Source: CAIJMU01 sp035530275 (lineage in GTDB: Bacteria > Spirochaetota > Spirochaetia > Treponematales > Rectinemataceae). From it: a stretch of DNA of 64,000 nucleotides. The stretch covers positions 310,001 through 374,000 of the forward strand of contig DATKVC010000015.1 of assembly GCA_035530275.1 (NCBI GenBank). The letters are read 5' to 3'. The position numbers were made by a program, and so were the translations under genes. Below the pieces are notes generated by a model. It did no database searches and was not told where the DNA came from. It saw only the letters and a list, made by a program, of their open reading frames with translations. Positions 45,472 to 54,677 of this stretch are shown one piece after another (position 1 is the first letter of the stretch; each line of letters starts with the position of its first letter).

Positions 45472-45474
45472 GCA
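45451..45474. promoter_or_regulatory. Probable GntR operator in the acnD promoter
   Basis: TGCATTAT, 8 nt, ATAATGCA is a perfect inverted repeat that overlaps the promoter spacer and -10 box. Its position between the divergent gntR and acnD genes makes the GntR-family protein the natural ligand and repression the likely outcome. Confidence 0.65.
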
Positions 45475-45506
45475 AAAGTCTACTTCGCCCAATTCGGAGG
45501 ATTTCG

Positions 45507-48104
45507 ATGATCACAAGACCGCTTGCCGGCATCGGCGCAGTATATATCTCTCTCAGGGATAACCTGCCCGGCGGTCAGGCGGCTCTCGACCGGATGCCCT
45601 ACGCAGCGAAGGTCTTCGCCGAGAATCTCCTCCGACATGACGGCAGCCTAGACGATCTCGAGGCCCTCGTCGAGCGACGTCATGACGTCGAATTTCCCTT
45701 CAGTCCCGGCCGTGTCGTCCTCCAAGATCTCACGGGAACGCCGGCCCTCGTCGACCTCGCCGGCTTGCGGAATGCCGTCGCCGACAAAGGAGGCGATCCC
45801 CACTCCGTGAATCCCCGGGTTCCCACCCATTTCGTCATCGATCACTCCCTCAAGGTCGTCGTCGACGGCTCCCATGCCGACGGGCTGGAAAGGAACCGGA
45901 CGGCCGAAGATGCCCAGAACGCGGAGCGATTCGAATTCTTGTCCTGGTGCGGGGCTGCCTTCGACAATCTCGAGGTTCTGCCCCGCGGCAGCGGGATCCT
46001 TCATCAGATCAATCTCGAGCGACTCTCGCCCCTCGTCGCGTTGGAGGACTCGCTCGCCTTTCCGGACAGCCTTGTCGGCACCGACAGCCACACTCCGATG
46101 ATCAACGCCCTCGGCGTGCTCGGCTGGGGCGTGGGCGGCATCGAGGCGGAGTCGGTGATGCTCGGGAGGCCTATCGTCTCGCCCCTTCCAGAGATAGTCG
46201 GCGTGGAGCTTCGAGGCAGGCTTGCGCCGCGGATCGGCGCCACCGACCTCGCCCTCGCCCTCACGGAATTCCTTAGGCGCGAGGGGGTTGTGGGATCCAT
46301 ACTCGAATTCCGCGGCGAGGGAGTGGGAAGGCTAGCCTTGGCCGACAGGGCGACCGTCTCCAACATGGCCCCCGAATACGGGGCTACGGCAGCGCTTTTT
46401 CCCATCGATGGGCGAACCCTCGAATTCCTCGCTCTCACCGGCAGGGATGAGCGCCGTCTCGCCTTGGTCGAAGCCTACGCGAAGGCCCAGGGGCTCTGGC
46501 ACGATGGTCTCGCCGAGGCGCTTTACGACCGCCGCCTGCATTTCGACCTCGGGTCGGTGCGCAGGTCGATAGCCGGTCCGGCCAATCCCCATGACCGAAT
46601 AGAGCTCGGAGAACTGGCGAAGAGGGGAATCGCTCCGAAAGGGGCGCGAGGAGCCTCCTCGACCGCGGACGCGAGGGATATCCTCCCCGGCGACGGGGCC
46701 CTCGTCATCGCGGCCATAACGAGCTGTACCAATACCGCCAATCCTCACAGCCTCATCGCCGCAGGCCTCCTTGCACGAAACGCCCGTCGCTTCGGTCTCT
46801 CGAGCAAGCCCTGGGTCAAGACCTCGTTCACGCCCGGTTCTCCCGCCGTGCGCGATTACCTCGATGCGGCCGGTCTTCTCGATCCGCTCGCCAAGCTTGG
46901 TTTCGGCATAGTCGGCTATGCCTGCGGCACCTGCAACGGAATGTCCGGAGACTTGCCTCCCGCGATCGCCGCCGAAATTGCGCGGCGAAATCTCCGAGCC
47001 ACGGCCATCCTTTCGGGAAACCGTAATTTCAATGGGAGGATACACCCCCTCGTCTCCCAATCCTTCCTCGCTTCGCCCGCCCTCGTTGTCGCCTGGGCCA
47101 TCGCAGGAACCATGGGCCTCGATACGGCCGTCGACGCCCTCTGTCAGGATCCCAGCGGAAGGCCGGTTTCCCTCGACGAACTCTGGCCCGGGGACGAAGA
47201 GATTGACGACTTTCTCGCGCGCTTCGTGAAGCCCGAGAGTTTCCTGTCGCGCGGAGGCGGGGAGGCGGTGGCGAAATCGAAGAAGGGGGCTGATGGCGCG
47301 GCTCCGATCTTTCCCTGGAACGAATCGAGCTCCTATATCAGGCGGCCGCCCTATTGGGACGAGGAACTCCTCCACCCGGCGAGTTTCCGCGACATGCGTG
47401 CCCTCGCCATCCTCGGCGACAACGTGACGACGGACGACCTCTCTCCGTCGGGCGCCATCCTTCCGGACAGCGCGGCCGGTCGCTGGCTTCTCGGGCGCGG
47501 CGTGGCCCGGGAGGACTTCAATTCCTATGGGACGCGCCGAGGCGACCACCTCGTCGCCGTCCGCGCCACCCTCGCCAACAATCGTCTCGAGAACGAGATG
47601 GCCGGGGGGAAGGAGGGTTCTTGGACCAGGCTCGAACCCGAGGGCGCGCTCATGTCCCTCTTCGACGCGGGCGAGATCCAGCGCGAACGCGGGATCGAAC
47701 TCATCATAATTGCCGGAAAAAATTACGGCGCGGGCTCGTCGCGCGACTGGGCGGCCAAGGGGGTTCGTCTTCTCGGCGTGAGGGCCGTCGTCGCCGAGGG
47801 CTTCGAACGCATTCATCGCTCGAATTTGATCGGCATGGGAATCTTGCCTCTCCAGTTCTCGGAAGGCGCCACGAGGCGAAGTTTAGGATTGGACGGGAAC
47901 GAGCTGTTCGCCATCGCCGGTGCCGCGGGCGCACCGACCCCCCGCTCGCGCCTCGTCCTCGAGGTACGGCGCCGGGACGGAAGCCTCGCCGAGGCCGAGC
48001 TGCTCTGTCGCATCGATTCGGCCGAGGAAGGGAGGATCTATGCCGCGGGCGGGATTCTTCCCCTGGTGCGCGAGGAACTTCTCGCGATGGGAGGGATACG
48101 ATGA
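45507..48104 (+). CDS. acnD: Aconitase-family dehydratase (AcnD-like)
   Basis: This 865-residue protein is an aconitase homologue with [4Fe-4S] ligands at C407 (SCTNTANP) and C473/C476 (YACGTCNGMSG), and a C-terminal swivel domain with GAGSSRDWAAKG. It is the direct neighbour of prpF with overlapping start and stop (ATGA). In the methylcitrate pathway AcnD dehydrates 2-methylcitrate to 2-methyl-trans-aconitate, which PrpF isomerises; that is the standard pairing. Here prpB and prpC are missing, and tctCBA and a second aconitase are nearby. Use of another tricarboxylate, such as trans-aconitate or tricarballylate, is therefore possible. Confidence 0.85.
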   Translation: MITRPLAGIGAVYISLRDNLPGGQAALDRMPYAAKVFAENLLRHDGSLDDLEALVERRHDVEFPFSPGRVVLQDLTGTPALVDLAGLRNAVADKGGDPHSVNPRVPTHFVIDHSLKVVVDGSHADGLERNRTAEDAQNAERFEFLSWCGAAFDNLEVLPRGSGILHQINLERLSPLVALEDSLAFPDSLVGTDSHTPMINALGVLGWGVGGIEAESVMLGRPIVSPLPEIVGVELRGRLAPRIGATDLALALTEFLRREGVVGSILEFRGEGVGRLALADRATVSNMAPEYGATAALFPIDGRTLEFLALTGRDERRLALVEAYAKAQGLWHDGLAEALYDRRLHFDLGSVRRSIAGPANPHDRIELGELAKRGIAPKGARGASSTADARDILPGDGALVIAAITSCTNTANPHSLIAAGLLARNARRFGLSSKPWVKTSFTPGSPAVRDYLDAAGLLDPLAKLGFGIVGYACGTCNGMSGDLPPAIAAEIARRNLRATAILSGNRNFNGRIHPLVSQSFLASPALVVAWAIAGTMGLDTAVDALCQDPSGRPVSLDELWPGDEEIDDFLARFVKPESFLSRGGGEAVAKSKKGADGAAPIFPWNESSSYIRRPPYWDEELLHPASFRDMRALAILGDNVTTDDLSPSGAILPDSAAGRWLLGRGVAREDFNSYGTRRGDHLVAVRATLANNRLENEMAGGKEGSWTRLEPEGALMSLFDAGEIQRERGIELIIIAGKNYGAGSSRDWAAKGVRLLGVRAVVAEGFERIHRSNLIGMGILPLQFSEGATRRSLGLDGNELFAIAGAAGAPTPRSRLVLEVRRRDGSLAEAELLCRIDSAEEGRIYAAGGILPLVREELLAMGGIR

Positions 48105-49270
48105 CGAAACGCATACCCGCCGTGTATATGCGCGGCGGATCAAGCAAGGGAGTGTTCTTTCTCGCGAGCGACTTGCCCCGGGACCCTTCGGAGCGCGACG
48201 CCCTCCTCCTCCGGGTGATGGGCAGCCCCGACCCCTTCGGCACCCAGATGGACGGCATGGGAGGGGCGACCTCGAGCACGAGCAAAGTCGTGATAATTGG
48301 TCCATCGAATCGAAAAGATTGCGACGTCGACTATCTTTTCGGGGCCGTCGCGATCGATCGGCCCGTCATCGACTGGTCGGGCAACTGCGGCAACCTGACC
48401 TCGGCGGTCGGACCCTTCGCCCTCTCGACGGGCCTCGTCCCGGTGCCGGGGACCGCCGGCCCGGGCTTCGCCACGGTGCGGATCTGGCAGGCGAATATCG
48501 GAGCGAAAATAGTGGCGCGCGTCCCCCTCCGCGACGGCAGGCCCCTCGAGGAAGGCGACTTCGTCCTCGACGGCGTCGCCTTCCCGGGAGCGGAGATACG
48601 GATCGACTACCTCGATCCCGCCGCCTCCGAATCGGGAGAGGCTGCGGGCGGGATGTTCCCGAGCGGCAAGCCGATCGACGAACTCGCTGTCCCCAGGATC
48701 GGCCGCCTCGAAGTGTCGATGGTCAACGCCGGCAATCCGGCGGTCTTCGCCCGTGCCGCGGATCTCGGGCTGACGGGCACCGAGCTGCCTGGCGTTCTGA
48801 ATGCCGATGCCGCTCTCCTGACGCGCCTCGAACTCGTCCGGTCCACGGCCGCAGTGGCGATGGGTCTCGCGTCGAGCCCGGAAGATGCGACGCGGAACAG
48901 GCCCCACACCCCAAAACTCGCCCTCGTATCCGCCCCGGCAACCTATACCTCGACGGCAGCCAAGACTGTCGCTGCCGAATCGATCGACCTCTGTGCCCGC
49001 GTCGTCTCGATGGGAAAACTCCATCATGCGATACCCGGCACGGTGGCGGTGGCCTTCGCCGTCGCGTCCGCCCTGCCTGACACCATCGTGAGCGAAATGG
49101 CGCGCCTTTCCGACGAGGGTCTCCTTCGCCTCGGCCATCCGGCGGGCACGATGACCGTCGGGGCGGAGGCGGAGGAGACGAAGGAGGGGTGGAAGGTGCG
49201 CAAGGTCTCGATGGGGAGAAGCGCGCGCGTGCTGATGTCTGGTTTCGTATATGCGCAGGTTTCCGACTGA
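48101..49270 (+). CDS. prpF: PrpF-type aconitate isomerase family protein
   Basis: This 389-residue protein belongs to the DUF453/PrpF family of cofactor-free isomerases (diaminopimelate-epimerase fold). It opens with IPAVYMRGGSSKGVFF and has the GSPDPFGTQMDGMGGATSSTSK block with the key Ser and Lys residues, the SGNCGNLTSAVGPFA motif holding the Cys, and the C-terminal AVAFAVASALPDT region. Its start overlaps the acnD stop. With AcnD it would convert the trans double-bond isomer to the cis form used by aconitase. Its natural substrate depends on the pathway and is not proved here. Confidence 0.93.
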   Translation: MTKRIPAVYMRGGSSKGVFFLASDLPRDPSERDALLLRVMGSPDPFGTQMDGMGGATSSTSKVVIIGPSNRKDCDVDYLFGAVAIDRPVIDWSGNCGNLTSAVGPFALSTGLVPVPGTAGPGFATVRIWQANIGAKIVARVPLRDGRPLEEGDFVLDGVAFPGAEIRIDYLDPAASESGEAAGGMFPSGKPIDELAVPRIGRLEVSMVNAGNPAVFARAADLGLTGTELPGVLNADAALLTRLELVRSTAAVAMGLASSPEDATRNRPHTPKLALVSAPATYTSTAAKTVAAESIDLCARVVSMGKLHHAIPGTVAVAFAVASALPDTIVSEMARLSDEGLLRLGHPAGTMTVGAEAEETKEGWKVRKVSMGRSARVLMSGFVYAQVSD

Positions 49271-49981
49271 TCAAAGTTTCGCGCGGACCTTCGCGGGCGC
49301 TTGTCGTTTCTCCATCGTCTTGCCGACCAGGTAGATGACGCCGGGGATGACGACCGCCGCGGCGAGGGACACTTCAAGGGGGATGGGCGCGGGAATCACG
49401 AAACGAGCCTCGACGGCCCTGTCTTCGAAAACCATCCGGGCGGCAGTATAGGAGATCGCGACGGCGCCGAGGTAGACGAGCCACCTGGCCTTGTCGATAA
49501 GGGTGGAAATGAAGCCGCCTGTCATCATGAGGAGGGGCATGCTAATGAGGAGTCCGGCGATGAGGAGGGGAATGGAGCCGTGGGCCGAGCCGGCGATGGC
49601 GATGACGTTATCGATGCTCATCATGAGGTCGGCGGCAAGTATCAGGAAGATGGCTTGGCGGAGGCTGCTCGCGCTTTTCGTGTCTTCCCCGGAATCGGAA
49701 TCCGCGTCGAGGCGAACGAGCTTGTAGACCACCCAAATGAGGACGATGCCGCCTACTGCGGACAGATAGGGTACGAGGGTAAGGATGGTCGCGACCGAGG
49801 TGAGGATGATCCTGAGCACTATCGCCAAGGCTCCTCCGAATATGAGGGCCCATTTGCGTTTCTCCGGCGGCAGGGCGGCGGCGGCCATGCCGATCACAAT
49901 GACATTGTCCCCCGAAAGGGCAATGTTGATGAGCGTGATGTTGACGAATCGGAGAAGGAAATCGAAATCGAGAGTGGGCAT
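49271..49981 (-). CDS. TerC-family membrane protein (YjbE/YkoY type)
   Basis: This 236-residue protein has seven membrane helices and the two family motifs with aspartates in the membrane, NIALSGDNVIVI (about 19-30) and DLMMSIDNVIAI (about 117-128). TerC-family members export manganese or act in tellurite resistance and secretion-linked metalation. The ribosome-binding site AAAAGGA is close to ATG 49981. No yybP-ykoY manganese riboswitch is recognisable in the leader. It stands alone and reads towards prpF. Confidence 0.88.
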   Translation of the reverse strand: MPTLDFDFLLRFVNITLINIALSGDNVIVIGMAAAALPPEKRKWALIFGGALAIVLRIILTSVATILTLVPYLSAVGGIVLIWVVYKLVRLDADSDSGEDTKSASSLRQAIFLILAADLMMSIDNVIAIAGSAHGSIPLLIAGLLISMPLLMMTGGFISTLIDKARWLVYLGAVAISYTAARMVFEDRAVEARFVIPAPIPLEVSLAAAVVIPGVIYLVGKTMEKRQAPAKVRAKL

Positions 49982-50033
49982 CGGCTGTCCTTTTGCTGCG
50001 GTTTGGGATCTCTTGAGCGAGACCGTTTCGCGG

Positions 50034-50062
50034 ATTGTAGATCAAGCCCGGCAATCTGACAA
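50034..50062 (-). promoter_or_regulatory. TerC gene promoter
   Basis: On the minus strand TTGTCA (50057-50062) and TACAAT (50034-50039) are separated by exactly 17 nt, about 52 nt before the start codon. Confidence 0.65.
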
Positions 50063-50156
50063 AGAGACTCGATTTGTAAGGTTTTTTCCTACCCCTTTCC
50101 TCCGATCCTCCTACACTACGACCTGGAGATGGATCATTAGGGTCCAGCAGATAGGA

Positions 50157-50185
50157 TTGACATTCACCATCCTGCCGATGAGAAT
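50157..50185 (+). promoter_or_regulatory. Candidate promoter of the substrate-binding lipoprotein gene
   Basis: TTGACA (50157-50162) is followed after 17 nt by GAGAAT (50180-50185), preceded by TG. The -10 match is weak but the -35 is perfect and the leader contains the GAGGTG ribosome-binding site. Confidence 0.45.
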
Positions 50186-50217
50186 ATTTCTAGATCGAAT
50201 TAATTGCGAGGTGTTCC

Positions 50218-51357
50218 ATGCAAACGCGCGACGTCTCGAGTGGCTTTTCGGCGCTCCTCTTCGCGTCGCTCATACTCGCAGTGTTGGCCTTCCTTTCGGC
50301 CTGCTCCCAGCCTCCCCTTCGCGTTGGCTTCGTCGGCCCCCTCACCGGCAATTCCTCCGCGATAGGGCTGGGCTGCAGAAACGGCTTCCTCATGGCCTTG
50401 GGCGAGGGGCAAGGTGCCGCTCCCGGGACCGTTCCTCGACTCGAGCTCATGGTCAAGGACGACAAGAACGATCCCGAGGCTTGCCTCCAGGCTTTCAAGG
50501 ATCTCAAAGCCGCAGGTTGTACGATCGTCGTCCTGGGGACACCCAGCCAGGCCGCGTCCAAGGCCGTTCCCTGGGCCATCGATAACGGCATCCTCGTCAT
50601 CACGCCGACCGTCTCCTCTCCCATCGAAGGGGATGGATCGAGGCTCTATATCCGCGTCAACATGCCTTCTTCCGAGTACGGCAAGGTACTCGCCCAGGCG
50701 GCGATGGCACGATTCCGCGAAACAAAGGTCGGCATCATCGGCGATTCGAGGAATTCGAGCTATGTCGATGCCGTGAAGGGGGCCTTCCTTTCGGAGTACG
50801 CGCGTCTCGGCGGAAAGGCGAGCTTCGACCTCTCCTTCGATTCGTCGAAGGGTATCCCCGGCTCGAGGCTCGTCGCCGAAATACGGTCGACGGGCTGCGA
50901 CGGCCTTCTCGCCATTGCGGCGAGCACGGAGGTCGTTCTCATGGCGAAGGCGCTCGAGCGCGACCGCCTCCATGTCCAGTTCCTCCTGCCGCCCTGGCCC
51001 CTCACCCTCGACCTGATCCAGAACGGAGGGGCGGCCGTCGAGGGGGCCGTGGCTGTTTCCATTGCCGATCTCGAATATCGCAGCGCGGCCGGCAAGGCCT
51101 TCGAATCCGCCTACCGCTCGGAGTACGGCGAGGCTCCGAGCTTCACCGCGATGTTCGGCTGGGAGGCTGCTTCGGTGCTGCGGGCGGCTCTCGCCTCGGG
51201 CTGCCCCGCCACGCCGAAGGCGCTGAGCGATCGCATCATTTCCATCCAGGATTTTGACGGTCTCCAAGGAAAAATAAAGTTTAATGCCGACGGTAAGGCG
51301 ACTCGAACCATGTTTTTCTTCAAGATCGAGGGCGGAGCCTTTCGCCTGATCGACTGA
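50218..51357 (+). CDS. Substrate-binding lipoprotein (Leu/Ile/Val-binding type), paralogue 1
   Basis: This 379-residue lipoprotein has a signal peptide with lipobox LSA-C29 and a periplasmic-binding-protein type I fold of the Peripla_BP_6 class, beginning LRVGFVGPLTGNSSAIGLG. It contains the usual VKDDKNDPEACLQAF strand-helix. The neighbouring gene is a close paralogue (many identical blocks such as PPWPLT and VVLGTPS). No permease or ATPase gene is nearby, so these are orphan receptors. The adjacent sensor kinases suggest ligand sensing instead of transport. Confidence 0.85.
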   Translation: MQTRDVSSGFSALLFASLILAVLAFLSACSQPPLRVGFVGPLTGNSSAIGLGCRNGFLMALGEGQGAAPGTVPRLELMVKDDKNDPEACLQAFKDLKAAGCTIVVLGTPSQAASKAVPWAIDNGILVITPTVSSPIEGDGSRLYIRVNMPSSEYGKVLAQAAMARFRETKVGIIGDSRNSSYVDAVKGAFLSEYARLGGKASFDLSFDSSKGIPGSRLVAEIRSTGCDGLLAIAASTEVVLMAKALERDRLHVQFLLPPWPLTLDLIQNGGAAVEGAVAVSIADLEYRSAAGKAFESAYRSEYGEAPSFTAMFGWEAASVLRAALASGCPATPKALSDRIISIQDFDGLQGKIKFNADGKATRTMFFFKIEGGAFRLID

Positions 51358-51417
51358 GCTCCTTCATTGACTCTTAGCGGGGCGCGAGTAGAATCGAGCG
51401 AAGGACGAGGAGGGCGG

Positions 51418-52554
51418 ATGAAAGCGAGCGGCGAAAGGGCAGGCGCGAGCGTCATTCTCGGATGCTGCGTTCTCGCCTTATCCTTTCTACTCGCCTCCTG
51501 CGCGCGAGCGCCCCTGCGAATCGGCTTTGTGGGCCCCCTCACGGGTTCCTCCTCCGCCATCGGCATCGGTTGCAGGAACGGACTCCTCATGGCCCTCGGG
51601 GATAGTCCTGCCGCGGCCCTCGGAAAGATCCCCAAGCCTGACATCATCGTCATGGACGATCGGAACGACCCGGATGCCTGTCTCGAGGCCTTCAAGGAAC
51701 TCAAACGATCAGGCTGCGAACTCGTGGTGCTCGGAACTCCGAGCCACGCGGCGACGCTCGCCGTCCCTTGGGCTATCGCGAACGGCATGCTCGTGATTTC
51801 GCCTACCATATCCTCGCCCATCGCGGGCGACGACTCGGGACTCTTTATCCGCGGTAGCCTGCCTTCCTCCGCCTTCGGCGAGGCCTTGGCTCGAGCGGCA
51901 GTCGAGCGGTTCCGTGCACTCAAGATCGGCATAATCGGCGACTCGCGGAACGCGAGCTACGTCGACGCGCTCTATAAGGGCTTCGCTCTCGAGTACGATC
52001 GTTTGGGTGGGAAGGTCGCCTTCGACCGATCCTTCGATTCGACCTCGGGCGAACCCGAGGCGGGCATTGCCGAGCTTGTCCGCGCGAAGGCTTGCGACGG
52101 CCTCCTCGTCATCGCGGGCAGCACTGATGCGGCGCTCATTGCGAAAGAGCTGGAGCGTTCGCGGGCCAAGGTGCAACTCTTCCTTCCTCCCTGGCCCCTC
52201 ACGCCCGATCTCATCGACAACGGCGGCAGGGCCGTGGAAGGCGCCTTCGCCGCATCCACGGTCGATCTGAGCTTCAGCGGTGCGGCGGGTGAGGCCTTCG
52301 CGAAGGCGTATTTCGGCGAGTATGGGGAGAAGCCGAGCTTCACCTCGATGTTCGGCTATGAAAGCGGGGCCATACTTCGAGTCGCCCTCGCCGCGGGCTC
52401 CGATTATTCCCCGGAGGCGGTGAAGCGGCGCATTCATGCCATCGGCAGCTTCCGCGTGCTGCAGGGCACGATAGCCTTCGACGCCGAGGGTAAGGTAACG
52501 AGGACGATGTTCCTTTTCACCATCGAAAACGGCGCGTTCAAGCGTATCGATTGA
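51418..52554 (+). CDS. Substrate-binding lipoprotein, paralogue 2
   Basis: This 378-residue lipoprotein is a paralogue of the previous gene over its whole length, with lipobox LAS-C28 and the opening LRIGFVGPLTGSSSAIGIG. GGAGGGCGG stands before ATG 51418. Its stop (52554) is 1 nt before the ATG of the sensor kinase gene at 52556, so the two are translationally coupled. This is the best evidence that the lipoprotein presents a ligand to that kinase's extracellular domain. A small insertion of charged residues distinguishes it from paralogue 1. Ligand unknown; amino acids or short amides are typical for the class. Confidence 0.85.
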   Translation: MKASGERAGASVILGCCVLALSFLLASCARAPLRIGFVGPLTGSSSAIGIGCRNGLLMALGDSPAAALGKIPKPDIIVMDDRNDPDACLEAFKELKRSGCELVVLGTPSHAATLAVPWAIANGMLVISPTISSPIAGDDSGLFIRGSLPSSAFGEALARAAVERFRALKIGIIGDSRNASYVDALYKGFALEYDRLGGKVAFDRSFDSTSGEPEAGIAELVRAKACDGLLVIAGSTDAALIAKELERSRAKVQLFLPPWPLTPDLIDNGGRAVEGAFAASTVDLSFSGAAGEAFAKAYFGEYGEKPSFTSMFGYESGAILRVALAAGSDYSPEAVKRRIHAIGSFRVLQGTIAFDAEGKVTRTMFLFTIENGAFKRID

Positions 52555-52555
52555 A

Positions 52556-54622
52556 ATGAGAAAGCCTGTCACCCTCTCGCGCTACCTCGCGGGCAATCTG
52601 TCGCTCTTCGCAATACCCCTCCTCCTCGCCAGCGCACTGAGTCTCTGGACCATCGATTCGCAGGCGAGACGCTCCTTCGTGGAATTGAGCGCGCTGAGCG
52701 CCGACCTGGTCTCCTCGCGTTTCGCCGAATTTTTCGCGAGGCCTCACGAGGCGGCCTCCCACATAGCCGACATTCTCGAGCGCCGCGATCTCTATCCTCG
52801 CGCGAGGCTCGACGAGTACCTTTCGGAAATATTGGCAGAGTTTCCATACATAGCGAGGGTGCAGGTGATCGGCGCGGATGACAGGGTCGAGGCGGTCGTC
52901 CCCGCCGACCCGTCGATGCTCGGCGTCTCGCGGGCGGGTGAGCTCGTCTACGAGAAGGTCAAGGACTCGAAGGGCCTCCGCTGGTCCGATTCCTACATTT
53001 CGACCAGGAATAACCAGCCCGCCCTGACCTTCGGCATGAGGGCGGGGAAGGAGCTCTTCCTCTGCGATCTCAGCCTCGATTGGGTCGGCGATTACGCGGG
53101 CGCGCTTCGAGTTTCCTCGGCGCCGGGGGTCGAGGTACGGATCACGGACGGGAAGGGTATCTACGTCTCCAACCTCGACAGGGACAGGGTGAGCAGGCGC
53201 GAGCGTATGACGGACTTCGGCAGTCTCAAGGCCGAGGCGGGCAAGCAAGCGCTCCAGACGATACGGGAAGACGGCGTCGATTGGCTCGTCACCGCGTCCT
53301 GGATCGCCGAGCCAGATTGGTACGTGTTCATACTATATCCGGCTTCCGCGTTCTCGGGCACCTTGGCCTTGGGCTATGCGCAGCTCATCGTCCTCTTCGC
53401 GGCCGTGGGCATCGCGGGCCTGATCTTTTGGCGGTTCCGCTTCAGGCGAGTGGCGGATGCCATGGCGACGATCTCGACGGAGGCGGATCGCATTTCGCTG
53501 GGCAATTACGGCGAACTCGAGGAATTCGGCGCCGGTTTTTCCGAGTTCCGGCGGGTGGGAATGTCGCTCAACGGCATGGTGGGTGCCATCGGCAGGCGCG
53601 AAAGGGTGCTCCTGGAGCGCGAACGCGGCTTTCGCGAGACCCTCGAACGCATCGATCTTCTCGTGGCAGGCGTCGATCGAGAAGGGCGAATCGCCTTCGT
53701 CAATCCTTCCTTCGTCAAAATGTCGGGCTATGCGCGCGTGGCCCTCATGGGCAAGCCCCTCATCGATATCATGCTGCCGGGGGATCGGGGATGCCCCTTC
53801 GCCCGTCTCCTGGCCGGCGAGTCGATCCTCCCCCTCGAGCGATGCCCGATACGCTGCGCCGACGGCAGCGCGCGCCTCGTCGATTGGAGCATCGTCGCCA
53901 ACCTCGACGGGGAGGGAGGCCTTTCCGGCGCCACGGGAATCGGCTACGACGTCACCGAAAGCGTCAGGCAACAGGAGCTCGTGAACGCATCCCTCCGCGA
54001 AAAGGAGATACTCCTCCGCGAGGTCCATCACCGGGTCAAGAACAATCTCCAGATCATCCTGAGCCTTCTCCAGCTCCAACTCGACGAGACCGAGAATCCC
54101 GTCGTGGCGCGAGCCTTGGGCCTGTCGGCGGACAGGATCCTCTCCATCGCCCTCGTTCACGAGACGATCTACGGCTCGGAGGATTTCGCCGATCTCGAGT
54201 TCGGCGACTACGCCTTCGCCCTCGTGACCCAGCTCCTCTCCCGCCCCGAGGGGCGGCACATCCGCTTGCGCACGGAGCTGGAGCCCTTGCGTCTCGATCT
54301 CATCGATGCCGTACCCTGCGGCCTCCTCGTCAACGAGGCGCTCCGCCATCTCCTCGACCGCGCGGTCAAGGCGGGCGGCGCGGAGCCGGAAAGCGTCGTC
54401 CTCAAGGTGGGAATGCGCGGAACTCGGGCTCTCGTCTCCCTGCGCTGCAGCTGTTCCAAAGATGGAAGGAATTCCAATGATTCATCGCTCGACAAGGATA
54501 GGGATATTCTCCTGATGCAGGCTCTCGCCGAGCAGCTCCACGGCACCCTGATTCTTCACCAGAATCAGAATGTCGAAGTCGAGTTGCTCTTCCTGCCGCG
54601 ATCGACTCCGGCCATGCCTTGA
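52556..54622 (+). CDS. Sensor histidine kinase-like protein with degenerate ATPase domain
   Basis: This 688-residue membrane protein has a first helix (about 12-33), a periplasmic Cache-like sensor (about 35-255), a second helix (about 262-285), a HAMP-like linker, a PAS domain (about 360-475) and a HisKA_2 dimerisation helix with HH at 491-492 (REVHHRVKNNLQ). The ATPase domain is damaged. The N-box reads NEALRHLL, so the second asparagine of NELVTNA is lost. The G1 (DxGxG) motif is replaced by a Ser/Cys/Asn-rich stretch, and the glycines of the G2 region are missing. It is probably a pseudokinase or a partner for the next kinase. Confidence 0.82.
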   Translation: MRKPVTLSRYLAGNLSLFAIPLLLASALSLWTIDSQARRSFVELSALSADLVSSRFAEFFARPHEAASHIADILERRDLYPRARLDEYLSEILAEFPYIARVQVIGADDRVEAVVPADPSMLGVSRAGELVYEKVKDSKGLRWSDSYISTRNNQPALTFGMRAGKELFLCDLSLDWVGDYAGALRVSSAPGVEVRITDGKGIYVSNLDRDRVSRRERMTDFGSLKAEAGKQALQTIREDGVDWLVTASWIAEPDWYVFILYPASAFSGTLALGYAQLIVLFAAVGIAGLIFWRFRFRRVADAMATISTEADRISLGNYGELEEFGAGFSEFRRVGMSLNGMVGAIGRRERVLLERERGFRETLERIDLLVAGVDREGRIAFVNPSFVKMSGYARVALMGKPLIDIMLPGDRGCPFARLLAGESILPLERCPIRCADGSARLVDWSIVANLDGEGGLSGATGIGYDVTESVRQQELVNASLREKEILLREVHHRVKNNLQIILSLLQLQLDETENPVVARALGLSADRILSIALVHETIYGSEDFADLEFGDYAFALVTQLLSRPEGRHIRLRTELEPLRLDLIDAVPCGLLVNEALRHLLDRAVKAGGAEPESVVLKVGMRGTRALVSLRCSCSKDGRNSNDSSLDKDRDILLMQALAEQLHGTLILHQNQNVEVELLFLPRSTPAMP

Positions 54623-54677
54623 AGCTTGCTTCCGACTCCATTGGCCCTATACATTCGAAGCAGGGCATGGAGGGCGA

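Noticed and set aside
49982..50217. yybP-ykoY manganese riboswitch before the TerC gene
   Set aside because: TerC genes often have it, and the leader contains an AGGGG-rich stretch, but the conserved core and its pairings could not be found.
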